In this document: positions 1 to 9,461 of the stretch, piece after piece
Layout: every line of letters begins with the position of its first letter
How positions within the stretch are numbered: the stretch's first letter is position 1
Assembly (NCBI GenBank): GCA_019359355.1
Contig: JAHHHM010000035.1
Location: 1 to 49,580 of the forward strand
DNA length: 49,580 nucleotides
Source: Microcoleus vaginatus WJT46-NPBG5
GTDB lineage: Bacteria > Cyanobacteriota > Cyanobacteriia > Cyanobacteriales > Oscillatoriaceae
Direction: 5' to 3'
The notes under the pieces: model-generated
What the model saw: the letters and a program-made list of their open reading frames with translations, nothing else
Told to the model about the DNA's origin: nothing
Databases searched by the model: none
Program-made: the position numbers and the translations under genes

Positions 1-117
1 TCAATTATCCAAAGCTGGGTTCTCACGCTGTTGCGCCATCACGGTTATTCTTCTATGACCTCAGCCTTGCGCCTGATGGCTCATAATCTGGAACAGATTT
101 TTCTCCTTCTACAATGA
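1..117 (+). CDS. C-terminal fragment of an unidentified, possibly transposase, gene
   Basis: The first 117 bases are open in frame 1 and end at a TGA, encoding 38 residues that begin SIIQSWVLTLLRHHGY and end in IFLLLQ. The gene begins outside the window. The short basic and hydrophobic tail (LRHHGYSSM, AHNLEQIF) has the flavour of the end of a DDE transposase, and a dispersed repeat lies just downstream. I cannot assign a family from this little sequence. It could also be the end of any helical protein. Confidence 0.4.
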   Translation, partial: SIIQSWVLTLLRHHGYSSMTSALRLMAHNLEQIFLLLQ

Positions 118-142
118 ATTAGCCCTGGGCATAGAGGGGGAT

Positions 143-177
143 TTTTAAACCACAGATGCACACAGATAAACACAGAT
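143..177 (+). repeat. Dispersed repeat, copy 1 (CACAGATGCACACAGATAAA type)
   Basis: A T-run and AAACCACAGATGCACACAG are followed by ATAAACACAGAT. The same sequence appears in reverse orientation at 29603-29636 and in a G-variant at 29435-29470. All copies are intergenic. Internally it is three imperfect copies of a CACAGAT unit. No protein is encoded. The spacing and intergenic position suggest a small non-autonomous dispersed element. Confidence 0.75.
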
Positions 178-282
178 CATAGCCCAGCGTGCCGTTAGGT
201 ATATACAGATACTGGGGTGTTTAAGTTTTTTTGTAAGATTTTTAAGGACAACGCCAAGGTTGCCCTTAAAAGTTTACGCGTT

Positions 283-2091
283 TTAAAGGGTTGCTTGTAG
301 TTGGTCTAAAAGACTTTCTACATAACCTAAAGCGCCGCGAATGGTTGCTGGATCTTCGATGTCTACGTTTACATACTCGCGTAAGGCTTCTACCTGGTTC
401 ATACTGCCACCGGCAGCGAGTAATTCCATGTAACCGGGGATAAAATCTTTGCCGGTTTGCAGGTATTTTTGATAGCAGGCTAAGCTGACAATATTAGAGG
501 CCGTGTATTGGTAGCAGTAGAACGGTTTAAAGAAAATGTGACCGATCCGCGCCCAATCATATTGATGTTCTGGCAGCAATTCCACGGCATCGCCGCAGAG
601 TTTGCGATACAGTTCCATCCACTGTTGATTTACCCATTTACGATCAAAACTGCCCTCGGCAGCTCGTTCGTGAATGGCTAATTCGAGCCGGCTGATGGTG
701 CTTTGACGGAATAGCAGATTTAACTGATCTTCCAACTGCCGGGTGAGCAAAGATTTGGTAAGAATTTTGTCATTTGCAGCAGTTTTAAGCAGGTGATCGA
801 GCAACAGCAGTTCATTAAAGGTGGAAGCAATTTCTGCCAGCACCATTGGTGGGTTACTGTTGAAATAAGATTGCCGATCCCCTATCCAGGCAAAGTGCAA
901 TCCGTGCCCCATTTCGTGAGCTAAAGTAAACAGCGAGTTGTAGTCATCTGTGTAGGAAAGCATCAGATAACTGTGCTTGCCGTGGGTGTAGGAACAAAAG
1001 GCACCACCGCGTTTGCCTGGACGCACTTTTGCATCGACCCAATTTTTGATGAAAAATTCTTCTGCACGGCGGGCATAATTAACATCAAACTTTTCTAAAG
1101 CCGTAAGTAGGGTTTCGACACCGGCTTTGTAGTTCACCGGCGGCGTTAGCTCATCGCCTGATGTCCAAGGCGCGTAAATATCGCAGATGCGAATTTTTTG
1201 CCCCAAGGCTTTGCTTTTGAGCTGATAGTAACGCTGGAATAAATCAAACCGGCTGCCGGTGCCTTCCATAATGGCGCGGAAAACCGGCTCAGATACTTCA
1301 TCGGCTAACAATTGCTTGTGCAACGTGCCGGTGTATCCCCGCATCTGGCTTTCAATGCGGTGATCTTGAGCGATGGTGTTGAGAATAAAGCCATAGAGCG
1401 AGTTGTGCTCGTGCATCACGTCCCGCACTGACTGGTAAGCGTCATAGCGCACGCCGGCATCCGGGTGAAACAGCAGCGCACTGAGTTCGGCTTCTTCCGT
1501 AACAGTTTTGCCTTCAGGTGTTGTCACCGGCTCGTATTCTCGTTCACCCAAGTGTACGGAACGCAATTGGACAAACGCTTGCCGTCCCGTGAGGCTGTCT
1601 TGGTTGCGAGTTTGCTCGACTTCCTCAGACAGCTTGTGAGGGCGCAATTCGGCGATACGATCTAGGTAGTGGCTGTACGTTTGCAGTGCCGGTGAGCCTT
1701 GCAATTCGGCAAACTTCTCAGCATTGAGCTTTTGCAGTTCCAAATCAAAAAATAGCAGCTGGTTCTCAACAATCGTCAGCGCTTCCATCACTTTGTCGAG
1801 AAATTGCTTCGCCGCAGTGTTGCGGGTATCAGCAGAGAAGACGAGGGAGGGGAAGGCGTAAACATAACCGGATTTTTCTGCGATGGTTTCCAGCTGTTGC
1901 AGACAGCTTGCCACAGCCTCCGGTTTAAGTTCGGCAACTTTGCCGCGATAGTGTTCCCGAAACTGTGCCGCACTCTGCTGTAATGCTTGCAAATCTTGCG
2001 CCAACTGGGGATCGTCGAAGCCTTGATAAAGGTCTGATAAGTCCCATTCTTGTGGACTTTCCAGCTGGGTGGTAGCGGATAGTTGAACCAA
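283..2091 (-). CDS. pepF: Oligoendopeptidase F, M3 family zinc peptidase
   Basis: A cytoplasmic metallopeptidase that cleaves short peptides, typical of M3B oligoendopeptidase F. The zinc motif HEMGH lies near residue 392 (counting from the start used here), followed by GLHFAW. A second conserved block, FNELLLLDHLL, supplies the third ligand region. The family tail with FYCYQYTASNIVSL is present. The length of about 602 aa is normal for the family. I chose the TTG at 2091 rather than the TTG at 2121 because AAGGAG (2099-2104) sits seven bases before it, and the protein then begins (M)VQLSATTQ, close to the expected N-terminus. No signal peptide is visible. It stands alone, divergent from the large kinase gene at 2599. 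Confidence 0.93.
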   Translation of the reverse strand: MVQLSATTQLESPQEWDLSDLYQGFDDPQLAQDLQALQQSAAQFREHYRGKVAELKPEAVASCLQQLETIAEKSGYVYAFPSLVFSADTRNTAAKQFLDKVMEALTIVENQLLFFDLELQKLNAEKFAELQGSPALQTYSHYLDRIAELRPHKLSEEVEQTRNQDSLTGRQAFVQLRSVHLGEREYEPVTTPEGKTVTEEAELSALLFHPDAGVRYDAYQSVRDVMHEHNSLYGFILNTIAQDHRIESQMRGYTGTLHKQLLADEVSEPVFRAIMEGTGSRFDLFQRYYQLKSKALGQKIRICDIYAPWTSGDELTPPVNYKAGVETLLTALEKFDVNYARRAEEFFIKNWVDAKVRPGKRGGAFCSYTHGKHSYLMLSYTDDYNSLFTLAHEMGHGLHFAWIGDRQSYFNSNPPMVLAEIASTFNELLLLDHLLKTAANDKILTKSLLTRQLEDQLNLLFRQSTISRLELAIHERAAEGSFDRKWVNQQWMELYRKLCGDAVELLPEHQYDWARIGHIFFKPFYCYQYTASNIVSLACYQKYLQTGKDFIPGYMELLAAGGSMNQVEALREYVNVDIEDPATIRGALGYVESLLDQLQATL

Positions 2092-2598
2092 GGTTAAACT
2101 CCTTTTTAGATGAACCGCCAAGACACCAACAGCGCCATGAGGGAATTCTTTGAGTCCTCTGCATCTTCTGTGGTTGTTCTATCTTTAGTCTAGGAGATTC
2201 GCTCAGTTCTTATAGTGCCGGCTGCACGCTCGCCCAGAATCGAAGCAAGAACCGCTAACAAGGCTAACGAACTTTGATTTTTTATTTTTGGTTACGACGT
2301 TTAACAATCTTACCCCATTCGTGGAAGAGTTCGCTGTATTGCATTTTTTATGTTTCTTTAATAAAATGATTTTTAGATTTTCTAATCTTTAATTTCTCTT
2401 AGGATATAAGATTTTTGTTTACTTTTAGGAACTATAAATATTACAGCTAATCCCACGGAACTGATTAGGGGTTACAATCTATATTAGGAAATTCGCACTT
2501 ACATTCAGGCTAATGTCTAAACTGAAGCCTTGAGCCTTCGTATTTGCGCGTGTTTCAGGAAATTAGCGCCTCAATTCATAAAACTATCTTTAGTTAAA
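2092..2598. other. Divergent intergenic region between pepF and the first giant kinase
   Basis: About 500 AT-rich bases with no supported gene. It carries the pepF Shine-Dalgarno (2099-2104, minus strand) and must hold the promoters for both divergent genes. I cannot place -10/-35 boxes with confidence. An upstream in-frame TTG at 2530 would extend the kinase by 23 residues, but the extension does not match the paralogue and is not accepted. Confidence 0.5.
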
Positions 2599-5500
2599 AT
2601 GAGTATAACTCTCGCCGGCTACAAGCTCAATCAAGCTATCTATGAAAGCTATAAAACTGTTATTTATAGCGGAATCAAAGAAGCAGAAAATACTTTAGTA
2701 ATTGTTAAAACTCTAAAAAATGAGTATCCAACAATTGAAGAAATTACGCGCCTACGACATGAATACAAAATTTTAGAAACCTTACCAATCAAGGGAATTG
2801 TTAAACCCTTGGGCTTAGAAAATTTTCAAAATGGCTTGGCTTTGATCTTTGAACATTTCATTAGCCAATCCTTGAAAGATGTTTTAAGTAATCGAAAACA
2901 ATTTAAAATTGACGAATTTTTAACAATTGCTTGCCATTTAGTGGAAATTTTGGGGAATTTACATAAAAATAATATTATTCACAAAGATATTAAACCACAC
3001 AATATTTTAATTAATACAAAAATAGCAGAAGTCCGAATCATAGATTTTAGCATTGCTTCTCGCCTACAGCGAGAAAACCAAGCGATTAGTAATCCCAACT
3101 TACTCGAAGGCACTCTCGCCTATATGTCGCCGGAGCAAACAGGACGGATGAACCGCTCCCTCGACTACCGTACTGATTTTTACTCTTTGGGTGTCACGTT
3201 TTATGAAATGCTGACAGGTCAATTGCCTTTTTCTGCAACTGACCCTTTAGAATTCGTTCACTGCCATATTGCGAAGGTGCCGGTGCCACCTCATCATTTA
3301 AATCCAGAGATTCCAGAGGCGATTTCATCAATTGTGATGAAGTTATTAGCCAAGATGGCAGAAGATCGGTATCAAAGTGCAGAAGGTCTAAAATTTGACC
3401 TAGAAACGTGTCTAATGAAACTCCAGGCAACCGGCACGATTTCTGATTTTATTGCCGGCAGTGCTGATCAAGCCGGCCAATTAAATATCCCACAAAAACT
3501 CTATGGCAGAGAAGCAGAAGTTGCGCGGCTATTAGAAACGTTTGAGCGAGTAGCCGGTGGCACAACCGAATTAATGCTCGTTTCCGGTTATTCCGGGATT
3601 GGCAAAACCATTTTAGTCAATGAAGTTCACAAACCCATCGTGCGGCAACGAGGTTATTTTATTGCCGGCAAATTTGACCAATTGAAACGAAATATTCCTT
3701 ATGCCTCCCTAATTCAAGCATTCCAATCGTTAATTCAGCAATTACTTACCGAAAGTGAATTAGAAATTCAAACATGGAAAGAAAAACTCTTATCAGCTTT
3801 AGGAGTAAACGGGCAAGTCATCATAGACGTTCTCCCGGAAATAGAATTAATTGTTGGCAAACAGATGCCGGTGCCGGAATTGGGGGCAACCGAATCCCAA
3901 AACCGCTTCAGTCGAGTCTTTAAACAATTTATTGGCGTATTTACAACTCAAGAACACCCCCTTGTTGTCTTTTTAGATGATTTACAATGGGCTGATTCAG
4001 CTTCGTTGAAGTTGATTGAATTATTGCTCACTGATAGTGCTAGCCAATATCTATTATTGATAGGTGCCTATCGAGATAACGAAGTTTATCCAGCGCATCC
4101 CACGATTCAAACGATTGAGAAGATTCAAGCTGCCGGTGCGACGGTTAATAATATTGTTCTAGAACCCTTACAACAGATTCATATCGAAGAATTAATTGCC
4201 GAGACGTTAAATGAATCTGTTCGGTCAAAGGCGCTATCTGAGCTACTTTTTAACAAAACTCAAGGCAATCCTTTCTTTTTAAGTCAACTCCTGAAAACGC
4301 TTTATCAGGAAGATTTGCTAGTCTATGACTTATATTCTGGGACTTGGCAGTGGAATCTTGAGCAAATTCAAGCCATTGGCATCACCGATTATAACGTTGT
4401 CGAACTGATTGCCAGAAATATTCGTAAATTGTCCGAAGATACGCAGAAAATTTTAAGACTGGCAGCTTGTATTGGTAACACCTTTAACTTAGAAGTCTTG
4501 AGCGTTGTGAATGAGACGTCTTCCTTAGTCACGGCGGCTCAATTGTGGCCGGCACTTCAGGCCGGTTTGATTTTGCCCTTGGGGAATGAATACAAAATTC
4601 CGCTCGTATTTACTCAGGAAGAATTAGGTAGGATTGCTTTAACAGATGTCAAGGTAGACTACAAGTTTTTACACGACCGAGTGCAGCAAGCGGCTTATTC
4701 TCTGATTCCCGATGAGCAGAAAAAGCAAACTCACTTAAAAATTGGTCAATTACTACTGCAAAATACAACGTCTGAAGAGCGAAAAGAGAATATTTTTGCT
4801 TTAGTTAATCAACTCAATTACGGGACTGATTTACTCACTTCTGAATCAGAAAAATACGAGCTGGCGGATCTCAATCTCATAGCCGGACAGAAAGCTAAAG
4901 CAGCGACAGCTCATGAATCTGCCGTCAAATATTTGCAAGTCGGTTTAGGATTGTTAGCAGAAGATAGCTGGAGCAGCCAGTATGAACTAACATTAGCGCT
5001 GCATCAAGAAGCAGCAGAAGCAGCATATCTCAATGGCGATTTTGAGGGAATGCAAAGATTGACTCATGTCGTGTTGCAACAATCTACATCCCTCCTGGAC
5101 AAAGTGAAGGTGTACGAAGTCCAGATGCAAGCTTATATGGCGCAGGTAAAGTTACAAGAAGCGCTCTCTACGGGGCTGGAAGTCTTAAAGCAGTTGGGGG
5201 TAGAGTTTCCCCCACAGCCAAACCCATCTGATATTGGGCAGGCGCTGGGGGAAACTGCGGCAATTTTGAGCGGAACGCAAATTGAGGACTTAATCGATCT
5301 TCCTGAGATGAGCGATCCTCATCAACTAGCAGCGATCAGAATTTTATCAAGTATATTTTCTCCTTGCTATGCTGGGATGCCCTCACTGGTGCCTTTAACA
5401 GTGTGCAAACAGGTCGATTTATCCGTTCAATATGGTAATGCTTCTGTCTCTCCTTTTGGATATGCCGTATATAGTCTTCTTCTTTGTGGGGTTGTCGGAG

Positions 5501-8500
5501 ATATTGAACGAGGCTATGAGTTCGGGCAATTAGCTTTACGTCTGGTGTCAAAGTTAAATGCTAAAGAAATCGAAGCTAAGACTTGTCACTTGGTGTATGC
5601 TGCCGTTCAACATTGGAAAGAACACGTCAAGAATGCCTTAGAACCTTTCCTATCAGTTTTCTCTAGTGGGCTGGAAACCGGAGATTTAGAATATGGTGGC
5701 TATGCCATAATGGTGTGGAGCCATTACTCGTTTTTTGCCGGCAAGCAACTAATGCAACTCGAACGAGAAATAGCAACTTACACAGATGCCCTTCATAAAA
5801 TCGGCCAAGAAACAGCACTTAATAATACAAAAATTTGTTGGCAAGCCGTCTTAAACATGATGGGAAGGAACCAAAACCCATCCCAGTTGACGGGAGAAGC
5901 CTACGACGAAGAGAAAATGCTGCCGGTACATCAGCAAACTAATAACCAACTTGCACTTCATTACTTATACTTAAACAAACTTGTGCTTGGTTATGTGTTT
6001 GAGAATTACCCAGAAGCCTTGAAAAATATCCCTCAAATAGAAAGTTCTTTCGGCGCATCTGCAGGGCAGCTAACGGTTGTTATTTTCTATTTTTACGATT
6101 CTCTAGTCCGGCTAGCTTTGTGTCCTGAAAGTTCACAATCTGTTATCGAAGCGGCGACGAAGTCGCAACAACAGGAGATTCTTGAGCGGGTACACAGTAA
6201 TCAAGAAAAGATGCAGAACTGGGCGCATCATGCTCCGATGAACTTTCTGCATAAATTTTATCTCGTGGAGGCAGAGCGACATCGAGTTCTGGGTGAAAAG
6301 GTCGGGGCAATAGAAATGTACGACAAAGCGATTGTCCTTGCCAAAGAAAACGAGTACATCAACGAAGAAGCACTCGCTCACGAACTGGCTGCCAAATTCT
6401 ATTTGTCATGGGGTAAAGAAACGATTGCAAAAACCTACATGACGAATGCTTATTACGCCTACATACGTTGGGGAGCAACCGCTAAAGTTGAACATTTAGA
6501 AGAATGCTACCCAGAATTATTAAGTGCTGTCCTGCAGCATAAAAAGAATCAAAAAGCCGGTGAAGCCATAAAACAAACGAGCCAGGGAACGAGCACTTCT
6601 ACCGGATCAGCCATTTCAAAAATGCTGGACTTAGGAGCGGTGATCAAAGCATCGCAGGCTATTGCTGAGGAAATTGTGCTATGCAATTTGCTGAAGAAGG
6701 TGATGAAAATTTTAATCGAAAATGCCGGCGCACAAACCGGCTGCTTTATTGTAGAGAAAGCCGGCAAGTTAGTTATTGAAGCGCAAGGAACTGTGGAAAG
6801 CGAAGATGTCACGGTTCTGCAAGCAATGCCGGTGTCAAGTAACGAGACGCTCCCAACTTCTATCATTAACTATGTAGCTCGAACTGGAGAAAATGTCGTT
6901 CTCAACAATGCAAGTGCGGAGGGCACATTTACAAAAGACGCTTATATTATTAAAAATCAGCCTAAATCCGTGTTATGCATCCCGCTTATCCATCAAGGAA
7001 AACTCAGTGGCATTCTTTACTTAGAAAATAATTTAACAACAGGAGCGTTTACAAAGGAGCGATTGGAAGTGTTAAAACTCTTATCGGCTCAAGCAGCAAT
7101 TTCCATAGAAAACGCCCAACTTTATACCGAGTTAGAAGCAGCTAATGCCACTTTAGCAGCCGTTAATGCAACCCTAGAAGCTAAAGTGCAAGAGCGAACC
7201 CAGGAGTTACAGGAAAAAAATATTCACCTGCAAAAAGCCGAAAGAGCCGCTCAATCTGCCAGCCGTGCGAAAAGCGAGTTTCTCGCAAACATGAGCCATG
7301 AACTGCGAACTCCTCTGAATGGAATTTTGGGATATGCTCAAATCCTTAAACGAGACAAAAAATTAAGTGAATCCTATCAGCATTCGGTAAATATTATTTA
7401 CCAATGTGGCGATCACCTATTAAATGTAATTAATGATATTTTAGACCTTTCCAAAATTGAAGCGCGGAAAATGGAAATCAACTTCAAGGAGTTTCGGTTT
7501 CCTGAATTTCTAGAAGGAATTGTCGAAATTTGCCGGCTACGGGCAGAACAAAAAGGAATCTCACTGAGTTATGAACCCCTGACTCAACTGCCCACCGGCA
7601 TTCGGGCGGATGAGAAACGATTGCGGCAAGTTTTAATTAACTTATTAGGCAATGCTGTCAAGTTTACCGAAGCGGGCGGAGTCACGTTTAAAGTAGGCGT
7701 CATGCCGGCAGGAGAAGAACCGACTCATCCCTCAAGTTCTAATCCCCAATCTTTACCTATCAAAATTCGCTTTCAAGTGGAAGACACCGGCGTTGGAATG
7801 TCGCCTGAACAGTTAGAAGAGATATTTTTGCCATTCCATCAAGTCGGCGAACATAATCGTAAGGCAGAAGGAACAGGATTAGGGCTAGCAATTAGCCGGC
7901 AATTAGTCGAAATGATGGGCGGCGAAATTAAAGTTGAAAGTTGCCTTGAAAAAGGCAGCACATTCTTTTTTGAGTTAGATTTGCAGAAAGTTTCAAAAGT
8001 GGAGAAGTACTTAAAGTTTGAGGAGCGAACAATTATTGGATTCAAAGGAGAGAAACGGAAACTTCTCGTGGTTGATGACAAGTGGGAGAATCGCTCGATT
8101 ATCGCTGGCTTGCTTCAGCCTTTAGGATTTGAAATTGCTTCAGCAATGAACGGGCATGAATGTCTGGAGAAAACAATGCAATTTCAACCCGATTTGATTT
8201 TGACAGACTTAGTGATGCCGGTGATGGACGGCTTTGAAGCAACCAGGCGCATTCGCAAGTCTCCCGAATTAGCCAAGATAGTAGTCATTGCCACATCAGC
8301 CAGCGTTTTTGATTTTGAGCAGCAGAAAAGTTGGGATGCCGGCTGTGATGATTTTCTCCTCAAGCCGGTACGCTCAGAAGAGCTTTTAGATAAACTGCAA
8401 CTACACTTGAAGCTGGAATGGATTTACGAAGAAACCCCACATCAAAATCTTAAAAAAGTAGAAACTACCCAGGAAGTAAGACTTAACAATCAAGATTCTA

Positions 8501-8721
8501 TGGTGATTCCGCCAGCCGACGAAATTGCAATTTTGTGGGATTTAGTAATGATGGGTGATCTCAAAGGTCTTCAGGAGCAAGCAATTAAATTGGAGAATTT
8601 GGATACTCAATACCTCCCATTTTCTACAGAATTAAAGCAGCTAGCAAAAGGTTTTAAGGTCAAAGAAGTCCGAGAGTTTTTAATAAAAATACAGAACAAT
8701 AATCAGGCAAATTCTCCTTAA
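2599..8721 (+). CDS. Giant hybrid Ser/Thr and His kinase (HstK type) with AAA, GAF and receiver domains
   Basis: A 2,040-residue signalling protein. In order: Ser/Thr kinase (about 8-270; VIVK lysine 37, HKD 128-130, DFS instead of DFG at 149-151, no clear Gly-rich loop); AAA/STAND-like ATPase (Walker A GYSGIGKT 330-337, Walker B LDD 459-461); a long helical TPR-like region; GAF (about 1360-1510); a coiled coil; HisKA with phospho-acceptor H1567 in SHELRTPLNG; HATPase (N-box near 1681-1685, DTGVGM at 1729, GTGLGL at 1758); and a receiver (DD 1826-1827, D1870, K1922). A helical tail of about 70 residues closes the protein. The start is the ATG at 2599, matching the N-terminus of the paralogue at 9462. 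No membrane segment is seen, so it is probably cytoplasmic. The signal sensed is unknown; GAF and the helical region are the likely input. Confidence 0.92.
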   Translation: MSITLAGYKLNQAIYESYKTVIYSGIKEAENTLVIVKTLKNEYPTIEEITRLRHEYKILETLPIKGIVKPLGLENFQNGLALIFEHFISQSLKDVLSNRKQFKIDEFLTIACHLVEILGNLHKNNIIHKDIKPHNILINTKIAEVRIIDFSIASRLQRENQAISNPNLLEGTLAYMSPEQTGRMNRSLDYRTDFYSLGVTFYEMLTGQLPFSATDPLEFVHCHIAKVPVPPHHLNPEIPEAISSIVMKLLAKMAEDRYQSAEGLKFDLETCLMKLQATGTISDFIAGSADQAGQLNIPQKLYGREAEVARLLETFERVAGGTTELMLVSGYSGIGKTILVNEVHKPIVRQRGYFIAGKFDQLKRNIPYASLIQAFQSLIQQLLTESELEIQTWKEKLLSALGVNGQVIIDVLPEIELIVGKQMPVPELGATESQNRFSRVFKQFIGVFTTQEHPLVVFLDDLQWADSASLKLIELLLTDSASQYLLLIGAYRDNEVYPAHPTIQTIEKIQAAGATVNNIVLEPLQQIHIEELIAETLNESVRSKALSELLFNKTQGNPFFLSQLLKTLYQEDLLVYDLYSGTWQWNLEQIQAIGITDYNVVELIARNIRKLSEDTQKILRLAACIGNTFNLEVLSVVNETSSLVTAAQLWPALQAGLILPLGNEYKIPLVFTQEELGRIALTDVKVDYKFLHDRVQQAAYSLIPDEQKKQTHLKIGQLLLQNTTSEERKENIFALVNQLNYGTDLLTSESEKYELADLNLIAGQKAKAATAHESAVKYLQVGLGLLAEDSWSSQYELTLALHQEAAEAAYLNGDFEGMQRLTHVVLQQSTSLLDKVKVYEVQMQAYMAQVKLQEALSTGLEVLKQLGVEFPPQPNPSDIGQALGETAAILSGTQIEDLIDLPEMSDPHQLAAIRILSSIFSPCYAGMPSLVPLTVCKQVDLSVQYGNASVSPFGYAVYSLLLCGVVGDIERGYEFGQLALRLVSKLNAKEIEAKTCHLVYAAVQHWKEHVKNALEPFLSVFSSGLETGDLEYGGYAIMVWSHYSFFAGKQLMQLEREIATYTDALHKIGQETALNNTKICWQAVLNMMGRNQNPSQLTGEAYDEEKMLPVHQQTNNQLALHYLYLNKLVLGYVFENYPEALKNIPQIESSFGASAGQLTVVIFYFYDSLVRLALCPESSQSVIEAATKSQQQEILERVHSNQEKMQNWAHHAPMNFLHKFYLVEAERHRVLGEKVGAIEMYDKAIVLAKENEYINEEALAHELAAKFYLSWGKETIAKTYMTNAYYAYIRWGATAKVEHLEECYPELLSAVLQHKKNQKAGEAIKQTSQGTSTSTGSAISKMLDLGAVIKASQAIAEEIVLCNLLKKVMKILIENAGAQTGCFIVEKAGKLVIEAQGTVESEDVTVLQAMPVSSNETLPTSIINYVARTGENVVLNNASAEGTFTKDAYIIKNQPKSVLCIPLIHQGKLSGILYLENNLTTGAFTKERLEVLKLLSAQAAISIENAQLYTELEAANATLAAVNATLEAKVQERTQELQEKNIHLQKAERAAQSASRAKSEFLANMSHELRTPLNGILGYAQILKRDKKLSESYQHSVNIIYQCGDHLLNVINDILDLSKIEARKMEINFKEFRFPEFLEGIVEICRLRAEQKGISLSYEPLTQLPTGIRADEKRLRQVLINLLGNAVKFTEAGGVTFKVGVMPAGEEPTHPSSSNPQSLPIKIRFQVEDTGVGMSPEQLEEIFLPFHQVGEHNRKAEGTGLGLAISRQLVEMMGGEIKVESCLEKGSTFFFELDLQKVSKVEKYLKFEERTIIGFKGEKRKLLVVDDKWENRSIIAGLLQPLGFEIASAMNGHECLEKTMQFQPDLILTDLVMPVMDGFEATRRIRKSPELAKIVVIATSASVFDFEQQKSWDAGCDDFLLKPVRSEELLDKLQLHLKLEWIYEETPHQNLKKVETTQEVRLNNQDSMVIPPADEIAILWDLVMMGDLKGLQEQAIKLENLDTQYLPFSTELKQLAKGFKVKEVREFLIKIQNNNQANSP

Positions 8722-9461
8722 AAACCCAGAAAAAGGAATGATGTTACTGGTTGCTCGCACCCCCAGCCATTCAGGATTTTTAATGATGCGATAGATTTTG
8801 ACCTATTATTAATAGCTGTCTAGTAATTCTTCTGTCTCGCTTCTTGCACTAGGAGGGAGAAATCTGATCAGACTAAAAGAAAGTGACTGCTTGCATCAAG
8901 ATATCCGCTCTGCTCGCTGTTCCGGCATCTAGTTTGACTGGAAAATCCTAGGGCGGGCTGGTGGTTGGGAGTTCGTTGCATTTTTTTATATTTACTTAAG
9001 TAATGTAACGTTAACCGAGTCTAATTTTTAATTTTATTTAAGCGTCAAAGTCTTTTTGAGAAATTGGGGCATTCTGAAAATACGCTCACCCCATAGGTTT
9101 TAAAATCTATCTCCTCGGCTCTCACCTCAGCCGGCAAACCCATCTTATAGCCCTGTTGGCTTTCTCACAAAAAATTGCGCTCGTGCTGAAGGGAGACGAT
9201 GTACACACATCTGCTGGCTAAGGTTCGCCCTCTGTCAGTGATCTGCTATCTTCTCCTAAGAGAACTTTAATTCTATTTTTGGAAAAGCTACAGGGAGAGC
9301 TAACAGGAGCGAGGTAATTTAACAAAGTTGTCTATAAACGTTAATGTAGAAAGGGGAGCAGAATTACATTGGGGCTAATTTATCAACTACATCCTCCTGC
9401 CTCTGTCTGGTTTCCTAGCAAAAAAAAATCTATTCAACTTCCAAAATTCTCCTGAAATAAC
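8722..9461 (+). other. Spacer of 740 bases between the two giant kinase genes
   Basis: There is no open frame of convincing length and no RNA gene that I recognise. A TTGACC (8798-8803), 17-base spacer, TAGTAA arrangement exists but is a poor -10 and is 640 bases upstream, so I do not call it. The length suggests the second kinase has its own promoter rather than reading through from the first. Confidence 0.5.

Noticed and set aside
2530-2598. 23-residue upstream extension of the first giant kinase from a TTG
   Set aside because: The paralogue at 9462 begins exactly at the equivalent of the ATG at 2599, and no ribosome-binding site precedes the TTG.
8798-8826. TTGACC-17-TAGTAA promoter before the second giant kinase
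   Set aside because: The -10 matches only three of six positions and it is over 600 bases from the start codon.
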